Assembly (NCBI GenBank): GCA_027924585.1
Contig: BSBM01000036.1
Span: 2,728,001-2,792,000, forward strand
From: Larix kaempferi
Taxonomy: Eukaryota > Streptophyta > Pinopsida > Pinales > Pinaceae
DNA: 64,000 nucleotides
Reading direction: 5' to 3'
The position numbers were made by a program, and so were the translations under genes. Of the stretch, positions 46,362 to 58,700 are shown piece after piece (positions within the stretch are counted from its first letter, which is position 1; every line of letters begins with the position of its first letter). The notes under the pieces are model-generated. The model was not told where the DNA came from. It ran no database searches and was given only the letters and a program-made list of their open reading frames with translations.

Positions 46362-49300
46362 TGTGATGTTCCCCAAATAACAATAGGACATTATGTTTCC
46401 AAAAAAAAAATATTCATATTTTATATTGTTATCATTGTGAAATTTATTTCAATAAGAGGGCTAGATGAAAAATCTGCCGAAGAAGTCCTTGGAGGTCTGT
46501 TGTAAGAAACAATTTCTATTTAAATTAATTTTTCTTTTAATAAAAGGATGAGCAGGAACAACCAAGTTAAATGAGGAGATCATGCATGGAAAAGTGGGGG
46601 ACAAGTTAGAGTTAACCTCTGGGAAACCAGAACAGGTGTCAGAAGTGTATTTAAGACACTAGACACCCCCTAAAAATCAGGGATTTACTTAGCTGCGAAA
46701 ATTCCATGAGGAATTGGCTGCTAATGGTAAGACCTAGGCAAAAACTATAAAGGAAGGGCATATGTGAGAGGCAGGACACTGCTGAGTATGCCGGAGAGGA
46801 TTATACTTGCTGTGTGAGCACTTTGTGTTAGGCAAGGGATTTCTGGGATCGTGACTGAGATTCGAGGTTAACTGTCCACATTTTTCATGCATGCATCTGG
46901 CTCGGGGGTGATTACGGACAGACTTGGTGTTTGTGCCTAATCTACGGTTGGGTGGAACTTGGTTGTTCCGACTTCATTCGGGTTATCAGTCCCAGGTTTT
47001 TTCTAATTACAGACTCTAAGTATTTCCTATTATTTTATTCTGTCCAGATTAGTTAAAATAAGATTTTATGCGTAAGGAAAAATATTAATTATATTACTGT
47101 CAATAATTGTTAGATCGGCTAAAGAATAGACATTTAGTACTCCCGTGAGATTTTCCTTTTGTTAAGCTAACCTGAGTTATTCATTGGCATAGATTAAGCT
47201 AATTTAAGACTGGTAACTTCAACCGGCGTTTGTACTCAGACATTTGCGATAAAATGTATTGGAAGATATTCATAAAATTAATTCTCAAAGGTTGAATTTA
47301 CAGAGATATTGATTTGTATTAATAGTAAGTCGATCTATTATTTGACCCTGTAGGTATTCATGTTTCAGGTAAGAATTAATTTCTTCTGAAACAGTAATCG
47401 TCGAGAGCTGGGTTAGTGTTCAACGTGGAATGGTAGAGGAACCCTAATAATCGACATCCTTTATTTATATAATAGCAGTCGTGGTAATCCTTTTTTTCTT
47501 TTTTTACCTCTGCATTGACAACGAGGACCTCTACATAGTCGAATAGGATCCTAATAGCCTTTTGAGATCTGGAAAATACATTTTTATTGCTTCTGCGTTA
47601 GCATTGTGGATCGCCATATGATTTTTTATAGCCAAGTTCAATAACTAAACCCTATGTGGAGATCGATGTTATATCCTTCTGCCATTAAAAAAGATAAAAC
47701 TCTATTTTAGATCGGAGCATAAACGTATGTCCTGGGATTTCTGTGTTGAAGGGCTTAAGGTAGAATCCATCTACTATGTTAGCAATCTTAGCATGAGATC
47801 AGTAGTGAAATTGATGCAGGTAACTCGATAGCTAGAAATGCCAGGTTAACGTCTACCTTTGATTGTTAAAAAACTATTAGCTCAACCCTTAGAGCGATGA
47901 GTACCCCTTTACAACAAATCCATCTTTATTCTACAAAGAATCTTTAGTACAAAAAGGAAAAATCGCTGAGTCCCATCTTTCAAGATATATATTTAACCTA
48001 GGGTTTGGTCGTGGTTCTTTCCCGGTGGAAGTATAGGAGAGGGTAGCTATTGAAGCAGATTCCGTGTACCTTAGACCAAAAATTTAGCTCATATAGGAGA
48101 TACGAATTGCAAGAATTATCTTTACTATTTAAACTGGAAGGAATGAGAAACCCATTTTCGCAAGATCCACTTTCAAATGTAGAATTTCAAAGGGCATGGA
48201 ACACTGAAACTTAAATTCCAGATAATTACAATAACCTAGAACCGGATAATAAAATTCATTTAAGATACAGAAACGAAGAGCCCTTTGAACTTAAATGTTA
48301 TACAGTCCTTTTTGCCTCCTTAAAAACCTAGGATCCTCACGGAGGAAGTAATATAAAATATTTATTACATTAAATTCGTGACAGCAACACCCTAGGCCAC
48401 TTTGAACCTTTGGAGCTGCGAAAGACTAACCAGAATAGGAAATTACAACACTCCTTTGTCGTTGAAGAAGGATCTTGCCAATGTTGTTTCCTGCCTTTGT
48501 AGGAAGGTGTAGGGAGCGATGCCACTTACCAGATAGGGAAGGCTCCTCCTGTAGCCTGCGCCTTTTCAAGCTGGTGGTGCCTGACATCACGAGCAGAATA
48601 AGTTATCACCTTAAAATGATAGACTGTTAAAAGAACAAAAATTGAAAAATCTCCGAACCAGGGCATTCGAGATTACCTCAGAGGTATCAAAAATGATGTA
48701 GCTGTTCCTTGAGGACTTAAGATAAAAATTCTGCATGGAGTACCCACGATGGTAACCTAGGAATACCAACAGACCCGAAGTATAGCTGTATCGTTGGTCT
48801 GCTTTCAAAACAAAACCATCAGACCTCAATTCGATTTCCAGATAGTAAACAAACAACCAGGTGTGAATGAATACAGTTCGAGGAGGTTATTATACTCCAG
48901 GAAACGAGACAATCATGTAGTAATTCCAAGGTGCAGGTGGCACTTTCGTATTCGATCATCTTAAATGAAGTCACATGGCTGGCCTTACAAAAACTGCTGC
49001 TGGAAAGTTTTTGAAATACACACCCAGTACCCTGTAACCTGTCAAGGTGTAGGTGGTACCCTGCCGATAATCAAAGAGTTATGGTATCTTTTGGACAACC
49101 CGATAGAGCTTTGTAGAAGATATGGAAGTACACCTTACATGCTACAATTCTTTATTAAATCATAACTCCTGCAAAAGAAAATGCGAGCGAATGAAAGATC
49201 ATAGTATAGTGTATTTTTCAACCATAATAATTTTAAAAAATGTCTCTTTACCAATACCCTCGTAAGGCAGGTGATGGGACAAACGAACCATGTTGTTGGT

Positions 49301-49936
49301 CCATGAAATCTAGTAGTTCGAGAAATTTACATTGAGTGGTCCAAGACCATTTTACTTTCTTATGGTTTTGGGAAAACTAACTTGGCAAACCACATGGTGA
49401 ATGAACCCTTTACTTGTTATGCATAGGACATTCTTGAGTGTAATGAATTGTTTTAAAGTTGTGATAAGCAAAGAAAGCATGACATCTTAGTTCTCATTTC
49501 ATTACTAAAACGGTATTGTATTTTTGAGAATTGGTGCTAATACAAGGGTTTGCCAATAGCCCATATTAAAATAGATATGGTTGTGTGTAAAGCATTTTTA
49601 AGCCTAGCCCAAGCGATAAGAAAACATTAAAGGGCGTCAAATTTTACCAATCCTTGTTACCTGTGTCATGAGAGACTCCGGATGCAGATTTGAACCTGCA
49701 TACCAACATATAAGTTAGAGTTATCCGTAGCTAAGCAAGTGGCATGACAACCTTAATACCCTTCTATCTAGTAGGAAATTACAGTGGAAGAAAATATAAG
49801 CAGGAACAACATGCGAAGGTATTAATTATGTTAGATGTTTGATGAACATAGATTTTCAATTGCTGTTCATTTACAGTACAGTAAAAAGTACACAAGAAAG
49901 AGAAAGAAAAGATTTTTTTTTTATGGAGATGTTATA
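46362..49936 (+). repeat. 3' LTR of the inner element (3,575 bp)
   Basis: It starts TGTGATGTTCCCC and ends GATGTTATA, so the terminal CA has become TA by a C to T change. The GGAAC duplication follows. Confidence 0.93.
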
Positions 49937-49941
49937 GGAAC

Positions 49942-52900
49942 TAGGTGGAAAGGCAAATGACAAGTGGCAGCATCCTCAAACACTTCCTAAGTTGCAGGTG
50001 GCAACTTCCCTATATTTGGGGTCATGATTCCCCAAGAAAGTGGAATATGAGCAGGTGGCTCATTAATGACAGTTAACCCAACAAAGACCTAGGCAATCTT
50101 TTAAATAGTACTCAATGAACTGAGCTGGGGGTTCAATTGTTCTGGAGGGAGAATACATTCAGGTGAATGCTATTCAGGAGTCCCATTGAGGAAGAGGGAA
50201 ATACAGTAAGGAAGTTGTTGAGAGGGATGCTGCAGTAACTTGGTTCCAATTTAGCTGTTTTGGCTGAGTGAATTGTTTTGCTGCACCTACTTCCATCCAG
50301 GGAGACCAGATCAAGCTCGGGGGTCCTGAGAAGTGTTGTCTGGGCACTCTCCAGGAGTTGGTAGGGAGGAACAACCTCCCATTGCTGTTGTTGTCCTCAT
50401 ATTAAACAGGTTCTGCTATTTATTGCTTTATGTTTATTAAGTATAAATGAATGTCTGTTATGATTATCATCTATTTGTCTGAATAGTATCAGTTTAGCAA
50501 AAGATAATATCCCAGAATATCAGTAGTAAGATTTTAAATAATTACTGTGTTTTCAGCATCCCTTCATAGCATTATTTCAGTACTGATAAGGTATTTTCAT
50601 GCATGCTATACAATAGTAATATCGCAAGCAATAGTTTATTATTGAAATTTTGCAAGCCTAGTTTAATTATATTAGTTAAATAGATAAGTAGGGTTTATGT
50701 ATACAGTAAGTATTCTCGAGGAATACAACTTGTTTAAACAGATATAGAAAACAGTATTAAAAATGCAACCTGATATATTACAGTATCAATAGTATTATTA
50801 ATATCGTTGCAGAATTTTGGTAGCCACAGTTATAAAGCTTAAACTACACAAGAAAAACGCATACAATAAACAAGCCGTTGGGCAGACAAAACCTTTATAT
50901 TAAGTTAAATTCAAACCCTAGGTAAAAACCTGGAGCAAACTTGTTGAGTACAATGCAAAAATCATAAGGCCGTAACCTCATCATTTAGATAGGCTCACGG
51001 CCTTGTCTTCTCCTCTTTTATACATTAAACCTTATGTAGCAAAACCCTATCTACTATAAGCAAAAACAATAATTTACAATCGACCGAAGCAATAACAATT
51101 CCTTCACATTACAGGGTTAACCTGTCTAAGGACTTGTGGTAACAATCCGTTACAAGACTAAACAAAACAGAGATAGCACACAGAGTGGTTCTTTCCCAAA
51201 CCCAAACCCTTATCGCCTTAACAACCAACAAGAAGGAAAGTGTCGTGGTATAAACCAGGCTTACCCGGAACACCGTAGTAGGAGCTTGTAACATCCACGC
51301 ATCTGAGAGGAGCCAGAACCTGCAACCACAGAGTGGTATCAGTCACAACTTAATTATGTTAAACCAAATCTTTTAACAAAAATAACGAAGGAGCAAAACA
51401 ATGACTTACCAGCAAGCTAAAAGGATTTTGACCACCATGAAAAGCCTGATACTCCCGAGCAGAGCAAGTGTAATACACCACCCTCATTTTCGAATGAACA
51501 AATGAGTTGACAGAAGCATGGGGTATCTTCCATTCAGGAAACTTTAACAGAACCAAATCAAGAAATTACAGTCAAGCCGTGACAGAGACAGTGTTGGAAA
51601 TAAAGAAAGAACCCTAGGTTCTAACAACCATTCGGTCGCCTAAAACAATGTATAACGAACCCACTCCTTACAGATGACAATTACAAAGGAGTGAAAGTGC
51701 ATAGGAGACTGTCACCCAGCACAGTAACAGGAAGGTTCGAGCAGGAGGATTCTCAGAGAGCCCGAGCCCAAAGGCGAGGTAAAATGCCAAGCTAGGGTTG
51801 AGTCAACACTTTATACCATCCACACTTAGTCTTGAAGGCACCACGTATCACTTTAATATTTTCCATGCTGTGGGTCGACGATCCAATGTTCCATGTTGAG
51901 TTTCAAATCGTTGATGTTTCAATTAAAATCATAGCATGGGTACCTCAAACCCAAAGGTTAATCATGAGAATGGATATTCAAATATGGTCGAGACACCATA
52001 ATTTAAACCACCACATAATTTATGTTAAAACAATGCCATCGATGTTTTCCTAGTGAACATTTATGCATCACCCTACAATCAAAATATATATATAAACCTT
52101 GTCAAGAAAATATTCAAGATTTCGATGAGGAATTCAATATTATTGCCAAATAGAAACCAAGGCACGGGAAACAGAAGTATGTCATGGTTATTCATAATGG
52201 TTGCATATTACAGCTTACCTATCATCTTTTAATAATCAGAACAATAGAAGAATGCCATTAAGTCTTGCTTTGTAATGATCCACAACTTGGACTTACTAAC
52301 CCATGTAATATAAACACCATTTAAGATTTGTTTTTGAAGTATTCTATACATAGAGAAAATTCATTTGCATTGGAAACGTTATAAAAACAAGGGTGTAATA
52401 TAAGCTTTATATGGTTCACAAAACCTATCACGACCTTTACCAATCACCCTGATCTCATGGTGATAAGACGTAGATCTTTTCCTGAAGTCTATGAGATAGT
52501 GAAATGATATTGGATTTAGTCGTTACAAATATGCTACCATAATGCTAACTGCGATAGTGGTGCACAGATGAATTAGGGCTTCTCAGTCCTTCTGTAGGTG
52601 ACTTTCAATGGTAGGATTCCAGTTACTTAATTCTTAAGTTGGAGTAGGGTTACTCTAGACCATTTCATTACTGTTACGATGCAATAATAATCACTTATTT
52701 GTTTCAGACATTTGTAATGATAAGTAGACTCTTGTTATTTTAAAGCTCGATGAGTTTACTCAGGTTAGCTTGTAATTCCAAATCCGTTGTCAATCATAGA
52801 CATAAGAATATTTAGTCAATCCATACAAATCCTGAGATGTAAGAGGAGACTTGTAACTGATAGAATATCTTGCAAATGATAGGAACAAGCATATTATAAC

Positions 52901-53511
52901 ATTTCTAACTATAAACCTGAATTGATGCAATAACAATGGTGGGGTAAAAATTGCACTGATTATGATAATCCTATCATACTCTAAAGCTCTAAGTAAGAAA
53001 ATTCATTGCAGATCAGTAATGGACTGATACTCCTTAGGACTATCTAATTCTTTTATTTTTCAAGGAAAATAGTTATCATAATCTCTATTAAATTCTAAAT
53101 TTCTATCAGTGAAGGTCATAGGCAGAGTGCTACCTTCAACACCTGATAACCAGGTTAGCATGCTTAGACTTCTTGCGCAATGAATTTGGTACAGCTAAAT
53201 GATTTTTAATGCTTTAAAAATTATTGCAGCGATTCGAACATTATCTGGATATCTGTAAGAGAAAGACATTTTGATGCATTAGCTCGGAAGCTAAGTAAGC
53301 CCAGTTATCATGACATTTCCCCCTTGTGATTGAGAAACAGAAAACTATCAGCAACGGTAAAGATACTCATAACAAAATCTAAGTACAATAACAGCTCATT
53401 TAGACACATTTATGATAATTTTAACTAATCAAGCAGATCAATGAATGCTTATATTAATATTACATGCTAATTTAAAAAATTTAAATTTTTCGGAAATTTT
53501 GGGTTTTGACA
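49942..53511 (+). repeat. 3' LTR of the outer element, second part
   Basis: It continues the outer LTR from TAGGTGGAAAGGC to TTTTGACA. Near 50831 it lacks 790 bp present in the 5' LTR. TTATA borders the difference. Confidence 0.92.
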
Positions 53512-53517
53512 AGAAGG

Positions 53518-53828
53518 GGTCACCCCCTTGCCATTTCCCTCCCTAAACCCAAGCTTATGATAAGGATAATGACAAATCAAATGATCATGTGGGTAACATG
53601 CAAAGCAAGTGTTTGACTAATTAAGGTACCAAACTTTCCATTGGTTGATTCCATCAATAGTGCACATTGATAAAAAGGTACGGAGCTTCCACTTCAAGTC
53701 CACCTCCATACACATCTTCTACGAAGCTTGAAAGGAATTGCATTAACTATTTGGAATAAAAACTTTATTAAACAATCAAGCAAATAAATCAACAAATAGA
53801 TGCATAAAAACAAGGATGATATGGAAAT
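53518..53828. other. Flank between the outer chromovirus and the small copia, no gene
   Basis: No reading frame or repeat recognised. This is the original target DNA to the right of the outer element. Confidence 0.4.
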
Positions 53829-54049
53829 CTATCTGTTTGGGTACACAAGGTACTCCGAAAAGACCGAACACCTAGAGCAACCACTTCACACAAACAGATC
53901 ACAGATCGATACACTGATATTTGATGTGGTTAAAACCCCCTAGAGGGAAACAGTCCACAGCCCCAGCCAAATAGCTTCACATAAGATTCTAAGAGTTTTG
54001 TACTTAGATAAATAATCTTGAATGCATGAAAAATCACTTGGATTTAAAG

Positions 54050-54470
54050 AAATCAACTCATTTTCGAGTTGATGACCTCAAATTTCATTGTGTTTACCAA
54101 ACACAGCTTCCAACTTTTCCCAAGTAGTATCAGGTTCATCAATTCTAAATATATGGAATCGCAAATCAGTAGAGATTGACATCCCAATCAATCCACGAGC
54201 TTTGTCACATCTATTTTTCCATTTTATTTTATTATCATCATCAATGGGTTATGTTTCTTTACCTAAGGTAATTCTGAAAAGTCCCCTACTTCGTAGAACA
54301 TCCTCCATACGAGATTTCCATGAGAAATAGTTGGAACTGGTAAGTAAAATATCACAAGGGGCATCCATATTGTAAATTAATGGCTGTAAAAACAGAAACC
54401 AATAGTATGGATGTGAAGAGCTCGAACAAATAGGCGATTTAAAAAAAATGGCACTGAAAACTGACTCCAT
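54050..54470 (-). pseudogene. Copia gag fragment
   Basis: On the minus strand, LLTSSNYFSWKSRMEDVLRS and RGLFRITLGKE match the N-terminal gag of plant copia elements. Further pieces in shifted frames include ISTDLRFHIF and WEKLEAVFGKHNE near 54070-54190. Stops and frameshifts are present, and everything downstream of gag has been deleted. Confidence 0.75.
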
Positions 54471-55211
54471 ATGATGAAGTTATGCTTGAACAAAGAAAAT
54501 GTTGAAAATGTCCCCAATAGTGACGTGACAGATAGAGAATGTCCAACTAAAAAAAAAGAACCCCCCTATTCTCAAGATGAACCTTTGAAAATCACTTTAC
54601 AAGAAAATTGCTTTAAGTGAATCACTTTTGTAAAATAAGTGATTTTCACTTTTACAATGATATTATTTTAAATAGTGCAGCAAAAAAAGGAACTTAAGTG
54701 ACTCACTTTTTATTTTTATTAAAGTGAGATGCACTTTTACAATAAAGTAACTTAAAATTAGAAATTGCATGCATCTTTGTTTAAAAGTAACTAAATAAGA
54801 CTTGAACTCAAGACATATTAAGGAATAAAACAACTTTGAACCAAGTGAGCTAATATTAAAAGGTACGTAAAAGAAGGGAAGGAGGAAGGGTTTTTTTTTT
54901 TTTTTTACTCTTCCCTCTCGGTTTTCGTGCTTGCCTCTTTTCCTGCAAATCACACCATAAACCGAAACAAAAAAGACTTTTACACACTTTAGATCTGATG
55001 AAATACGCGTTTCTGAAGCAACCAAAAACCATTTTCGATCAAACGAAAACTATTTCCCACTGGAAACGGCGCTCCAGATGCAATGGAACACCTCCCACAT
55101 CCCATAAATGAACAAAAATTCCAAAACTAGAAACCCTTTCAAGTTTCAGCAACACCAGTTCAAGATCTAGATTATAACCGGAAGCGGCTCTTCATAAATG
55201 CTTTGATAGCA

Positions 55212-55669
55212 TGTTCAGGTACACAGGGTACTCCCAAAAGACCGAACACCTAGAGCAACCACTTCACACAAACAGATCACAGATCGATACACCGATATTT
55301 GGCGTGGCTCAAACCCCCTAAAGGGAAACAGTCCATGACCCCGGCCAAATAGCTTCTACGGAGCAGTTTATTATGCAAAAGAAAGAAAGTTACAAATGAG
55401 CTTCTCATAATCGATCAACTAGACAATGACCCTCCATGCTCTTTAAATAGAGATCATGGACCAATCGGGTGTTAAGCCACAGATCAAGGGTAGGTATGAT
55501 CTAAGAGAAGTTGAGCCGTCGGATCACTCTATGTCTAGAACATATCGTGACCGTCGGATTAACTATTTACAAATGTATACTAATGCATACTAAAGAAACA
55601 CACTTTACCTTATGGATATATTACATAAGTTGATCTTAACTAACTCCTAAGTGTCTAAATATCCTAACA
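55212..55669 (-). repeat. 5' LTR of the small copia element (458 bp)
   Basis: About 150 bp of its 3' part is repeated at 53834-53985 with few differences, sharing AAAAGACCGAACACCTAGAG and ACAAACAGATCACAGATCGA. Confidence 0.82.
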
Positions 55670-55674
55670 CTATC

Positions 55675-57879
55675 CACAAGGGGTAATTAACCTGACTTCG
55701 TCCTTCAAGTTATAATCTAATCTTTAGAAGTGTACATATGTGAATGAGCCATCAATGTTATGGGTACCAAATTGAAGGACAAGATGAGAAGCCACTGCAA
55801 CTGATATGAACCAAGTTGAACAATAGTCACATATTTAGAGCCCGACCCCCTATACAAGTTCAAAGAAATGCTCTTGTTTATCTATTTAAAAAATCCACTA
55901 ATTAAACACTTCCTCTTCCAACATGCAACAAAAAAGGTATAGATTGGATATAATGAATCTCCATTGGAAGTTGATGTCTCTTAAACATTACATGTTTTCT
56001 GGGTTCCCTCTTCTCATTTCTACCAGCATTGACTACTTTTGTAGATCTTTCATCATGCTAGCCATCCTGCCATGATGTTGCTTATCATTAGACATTTTGT
56101 AACCTTTTAAATTCTATCACCTAAGTCGTTACTATAGTATGTCCTTTGTATCTATTCATCGACCTTAACTTTATTTTCCTTTTCTTCTTCCCCATGAGAC
56201 TGAGCCTTTAAACATGCAACTTTCTCCTTTTTTCCTCTATAATCTCTTCACGAATCAAGATAAAAAATAACTTCTTGACTTCACCTATCCAATCTAGATG
56301 TCATTTGATAGTACATACAAACCACTGAATGTAAACCCTTGCATGCGATTGTTGTCATCGAATTTTTGCTAGATGTTATTTGATGCAACAAATTGAAACA
56401 AGTTTCTAGGTGATAATTTACTTTCAATCATTTTATTAATAAATTAATTGCAGGGGAACTAGGTTCTACGTGCTAATTTTATTTCAATCATTTTATTAAT
56501 AAATTACTTATAGGGTAAGCAAGTGTGGGGTGGAGGGAGAAAGGGGTGTCATCCATGACATTGAAGGAAGGAAAGACTTGGAATATACTTGGAGGCTTAT
56601 TAATACTATGAACAATGAGGTGTGTTACCCCAAATATTGTAGGGGTAACTAGGGAAATGCTTTCCTGATAATTCAGAGTGCTTGGAAAATTTGCTTGAAG
56701 AGAAGTTTGATGATATTATGGATGATTGGTTGTTCATGAGTCATTGTTTCAAGTTTTTTTATTCAAGAGTTGCAAACAGAGCGCAATCCTAGGCACATGA
56801 AGTGGATTATTGTTAGTGTTTTCACTTTAATTAAATTAAGTTAGATCTTTAAACTGAAAGATAAACAAGCACATAAATAATCCTTTGATAATCCTACTTA
56901 TAATTGTGATAGATTTATTTTTCTCTTAAAGAGGTCCTATGGTATGAACCCCATCCGTATGGGGTCAATGTCCAACTATCAAAGCAACAATTTGGTTAAT
57001 TACTACATGAAACCCCCAATTAAGCAAGGCCTAAGCCTTAGACGAAGTAATAAATTCTCTTACTAAATACATTAGAAATAAATTTTGAAAGCCAAGATGC
57101 TTCTTACTAGGAAATAGGACTTTTCCAATACAGATGTCCCTTGCAAGGTAGAATTCTATGGATGAAACTTATTTCTATGCTAGGAGATTGTTCAATTTAT
57201 GATGTGTTTCTTGGTCCATTGTTGGATCAATTATTGTTTTGAAACTGCATTCTACTACATAAGATGTCATAAGAATTGAGCTAGTGTGTGATTATTCAAG
57301 CTTAGACATAGCCAACAATGAATGTGAAATAAAAAGAATCCATTGCATTTTGACTAAGACACCAATTGGAAAGGGAAGCAATTTGGTGATCTATAAATCT
57401 TAAAAAAATAAACTTCGTGAAAAAATTGGTCTACTTTGTAGGAACTCCTTGCATTATAGGAAATCTTGCTTGTTTCCAAATTTGTTGCTTTCCTTATTTA
57501 TACAATTCACAGTCTAAACAAATATAATGCATTATTGTTTAGAATACTGATTCATTCAAATATACATCGATACTGCGCTAATTAATATCCAAATACTTTA
57601 GGATAAGTTAAAATAATTACCTTTTCTTCATGCTCTCAAATGATGCACCTATATTCAATCCCAACACATCATATGGATTACTTGCATCTAGAGGAATAAT
57701 CCTTGTCACCTGGTCGAAGACAATATTAGACAAAATATAATCACGTAAGAAGGGAATATTATGAAACTATAGGAGTAATAGTGAAAAAGGAGATGTGTTC
57801 ATTAGTATGGAAATCAAAACAATAAAAAAATACAATTATTAACATTAGGAGCATATGTTATGTTGTCCTATGGATCGTG
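55675..57879. other. No supportable gene; 60-bp tandem duplication at 56402-56520
   Basis: AT-rich sequence without recognisable coding content. At 56402 and 56462 two 60-bp units share TTTCAATCATTTTATTAATA and flanking bases. Confidence 0.5.
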
Positions 57880-58700
57880 AGTTGTGTGCTTTCGAACTCT
57901 TTTTCTCTCCTAATAAATGGCTCTATTTTAGGTTTTCCAATGCTTCTAGGGTCCTAGACCAAGGCTTCCCCTTTTTCACACTTTCTATTTTTATAAACCT
58001 CGGAAGATTTAGGTAGGTTGATAGCAAATCCAAAAAGAGAATGATTCATCAGGGGAATGCAAATTGCAAGCTTTGTGTTCATCTCTCACCTATTGTTTGT
58101 AGATGGCATCTTGATTTTTGGTCAAGTTTCCTGAACGGAAATGAAATAGTATAAATATATTATGGACATCTATTGTGGATCAACAAGAATGGAAATAAAC
58201 ACGAACAAATATTGCATGCTTTTGAGTGTGTTGGGGACTAATATGGAAGGACATAATTTTCTAGTTTTTTCTTTGAATTCAATATCTATAGACTGAGAGA
58301 GTGATTTACTTGGGTTTTCATTAAAAACCCAATGACTATAAATTTGCAAACGTATTGTGGTTATTTAAGAAGATTGAATCTAGGATATCTTGTTGGTGCC
58401 ACAGATGGTTGTCACGAGGTTGTAGATTGGTCCTAGTAAAGTATTTGTTGGAAATAATTCTATATACTAGTTTATCCATAGCTCACATCCCCAAAACAAT
58501 TATGGATAAGGTACAAAAAAAGTGTTTTTTGTTTCATATAAATAGGAAAGAGGGAAAATAAATTTCCTCTAGTAGAACGCTCCAAATTAAATAGGCTAGG
58601 GCTTGGGGTACTAAAACTTTATGGAAACAAACTTTAAAAACGGTCCTTTTGGAAGAAATCTTCTTTTAAGATAAGCTAATTTTATTAATGTCCAATAAAT
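57880..58700 (+). pseudogene. L1-type LINE reverse transcriptase tail
   Basis: The 3' half of a plant LINE-1 reverse transcriptase in broken frames. Near 57950 VLDQGFPFFTLSIFI corresponds to the family's GxxQGDPLSPLLF box. A 68-codon open piece at 58355 reads MWLFKKIESRISCWCHRWLS, then RLVLVKYLLE, then AHIPKTIMDKVQKKCF, the thumb region of plant LINE polymerases. The catalytic FADD box is not recognisable between them. After 58561 the similarity (FPLVERSKLNRLGLG) fades. No poly(A) tail, 5' end or endonuclease is visible. Confidence 0.72.

Larger units (their letters stand above)
38033..49936 (+). mobile_element. Inner Ty3/gypsy chromovirus (11.9 kb), inserted in the outer 3' LTR
   Basis: GGAAC lies at 38028-38032 and again at 49937-49941, a clean 5-bp duplication. 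It has two LTRs of about 3.58 kb, a tRNA-iMet primer site, a gag-pol frame and a purine tract. Its LTR start and coding region are related to the outer element but clearly a different family. It must be younger than the outer insertion. Confidence 0.95.
28333..53511 (+). mobile_element. Outer Ty3/gypsy chromovirus (Tekay/Del-like), interrupted by a second element
   Basis: AGAAGG flanks the element at 28327-28332 and 53512-53517. It consists of a 5' LTR (28333-32906), primer site, gag-pol (33084-37775) and a 3' LTR from 37816, split at 38032 by the inner element and resuming at 49942. Without the insertion it is about 13.3 kb, most of it LTR. The chromodomain tail and primer type support a chromovirus. 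The long LTRs fit the Tekay/Del clade; clade assignment is from family knowledge, not a tree. Confidence 0.9.
53834..55669 (-). mobile_element. Internally deleted copia element (1.84 kb)
   Basis: CTATC occurs at 53829-53833 and 55670-55674. On the minus strand a 458-bp 5' LTR (55669-55212) starts TGTTAGGATATTT and ends CTGAACA. A primer site TGCTATCAAAGC follows at 55211-55200, two mismatches from the initiator-Met site. A gag start comes next. The left end keeps only about 150 bp of the 3' LTR (53834-53985). Protease, integrase and polymerase are missing. Confidence 0.82.

Noticed and set aside
54663-55025. 120-codon minus-strand frame
   Set aside because: It lies inside the deleted copia and spans a poly(T) run; no family resemblance.
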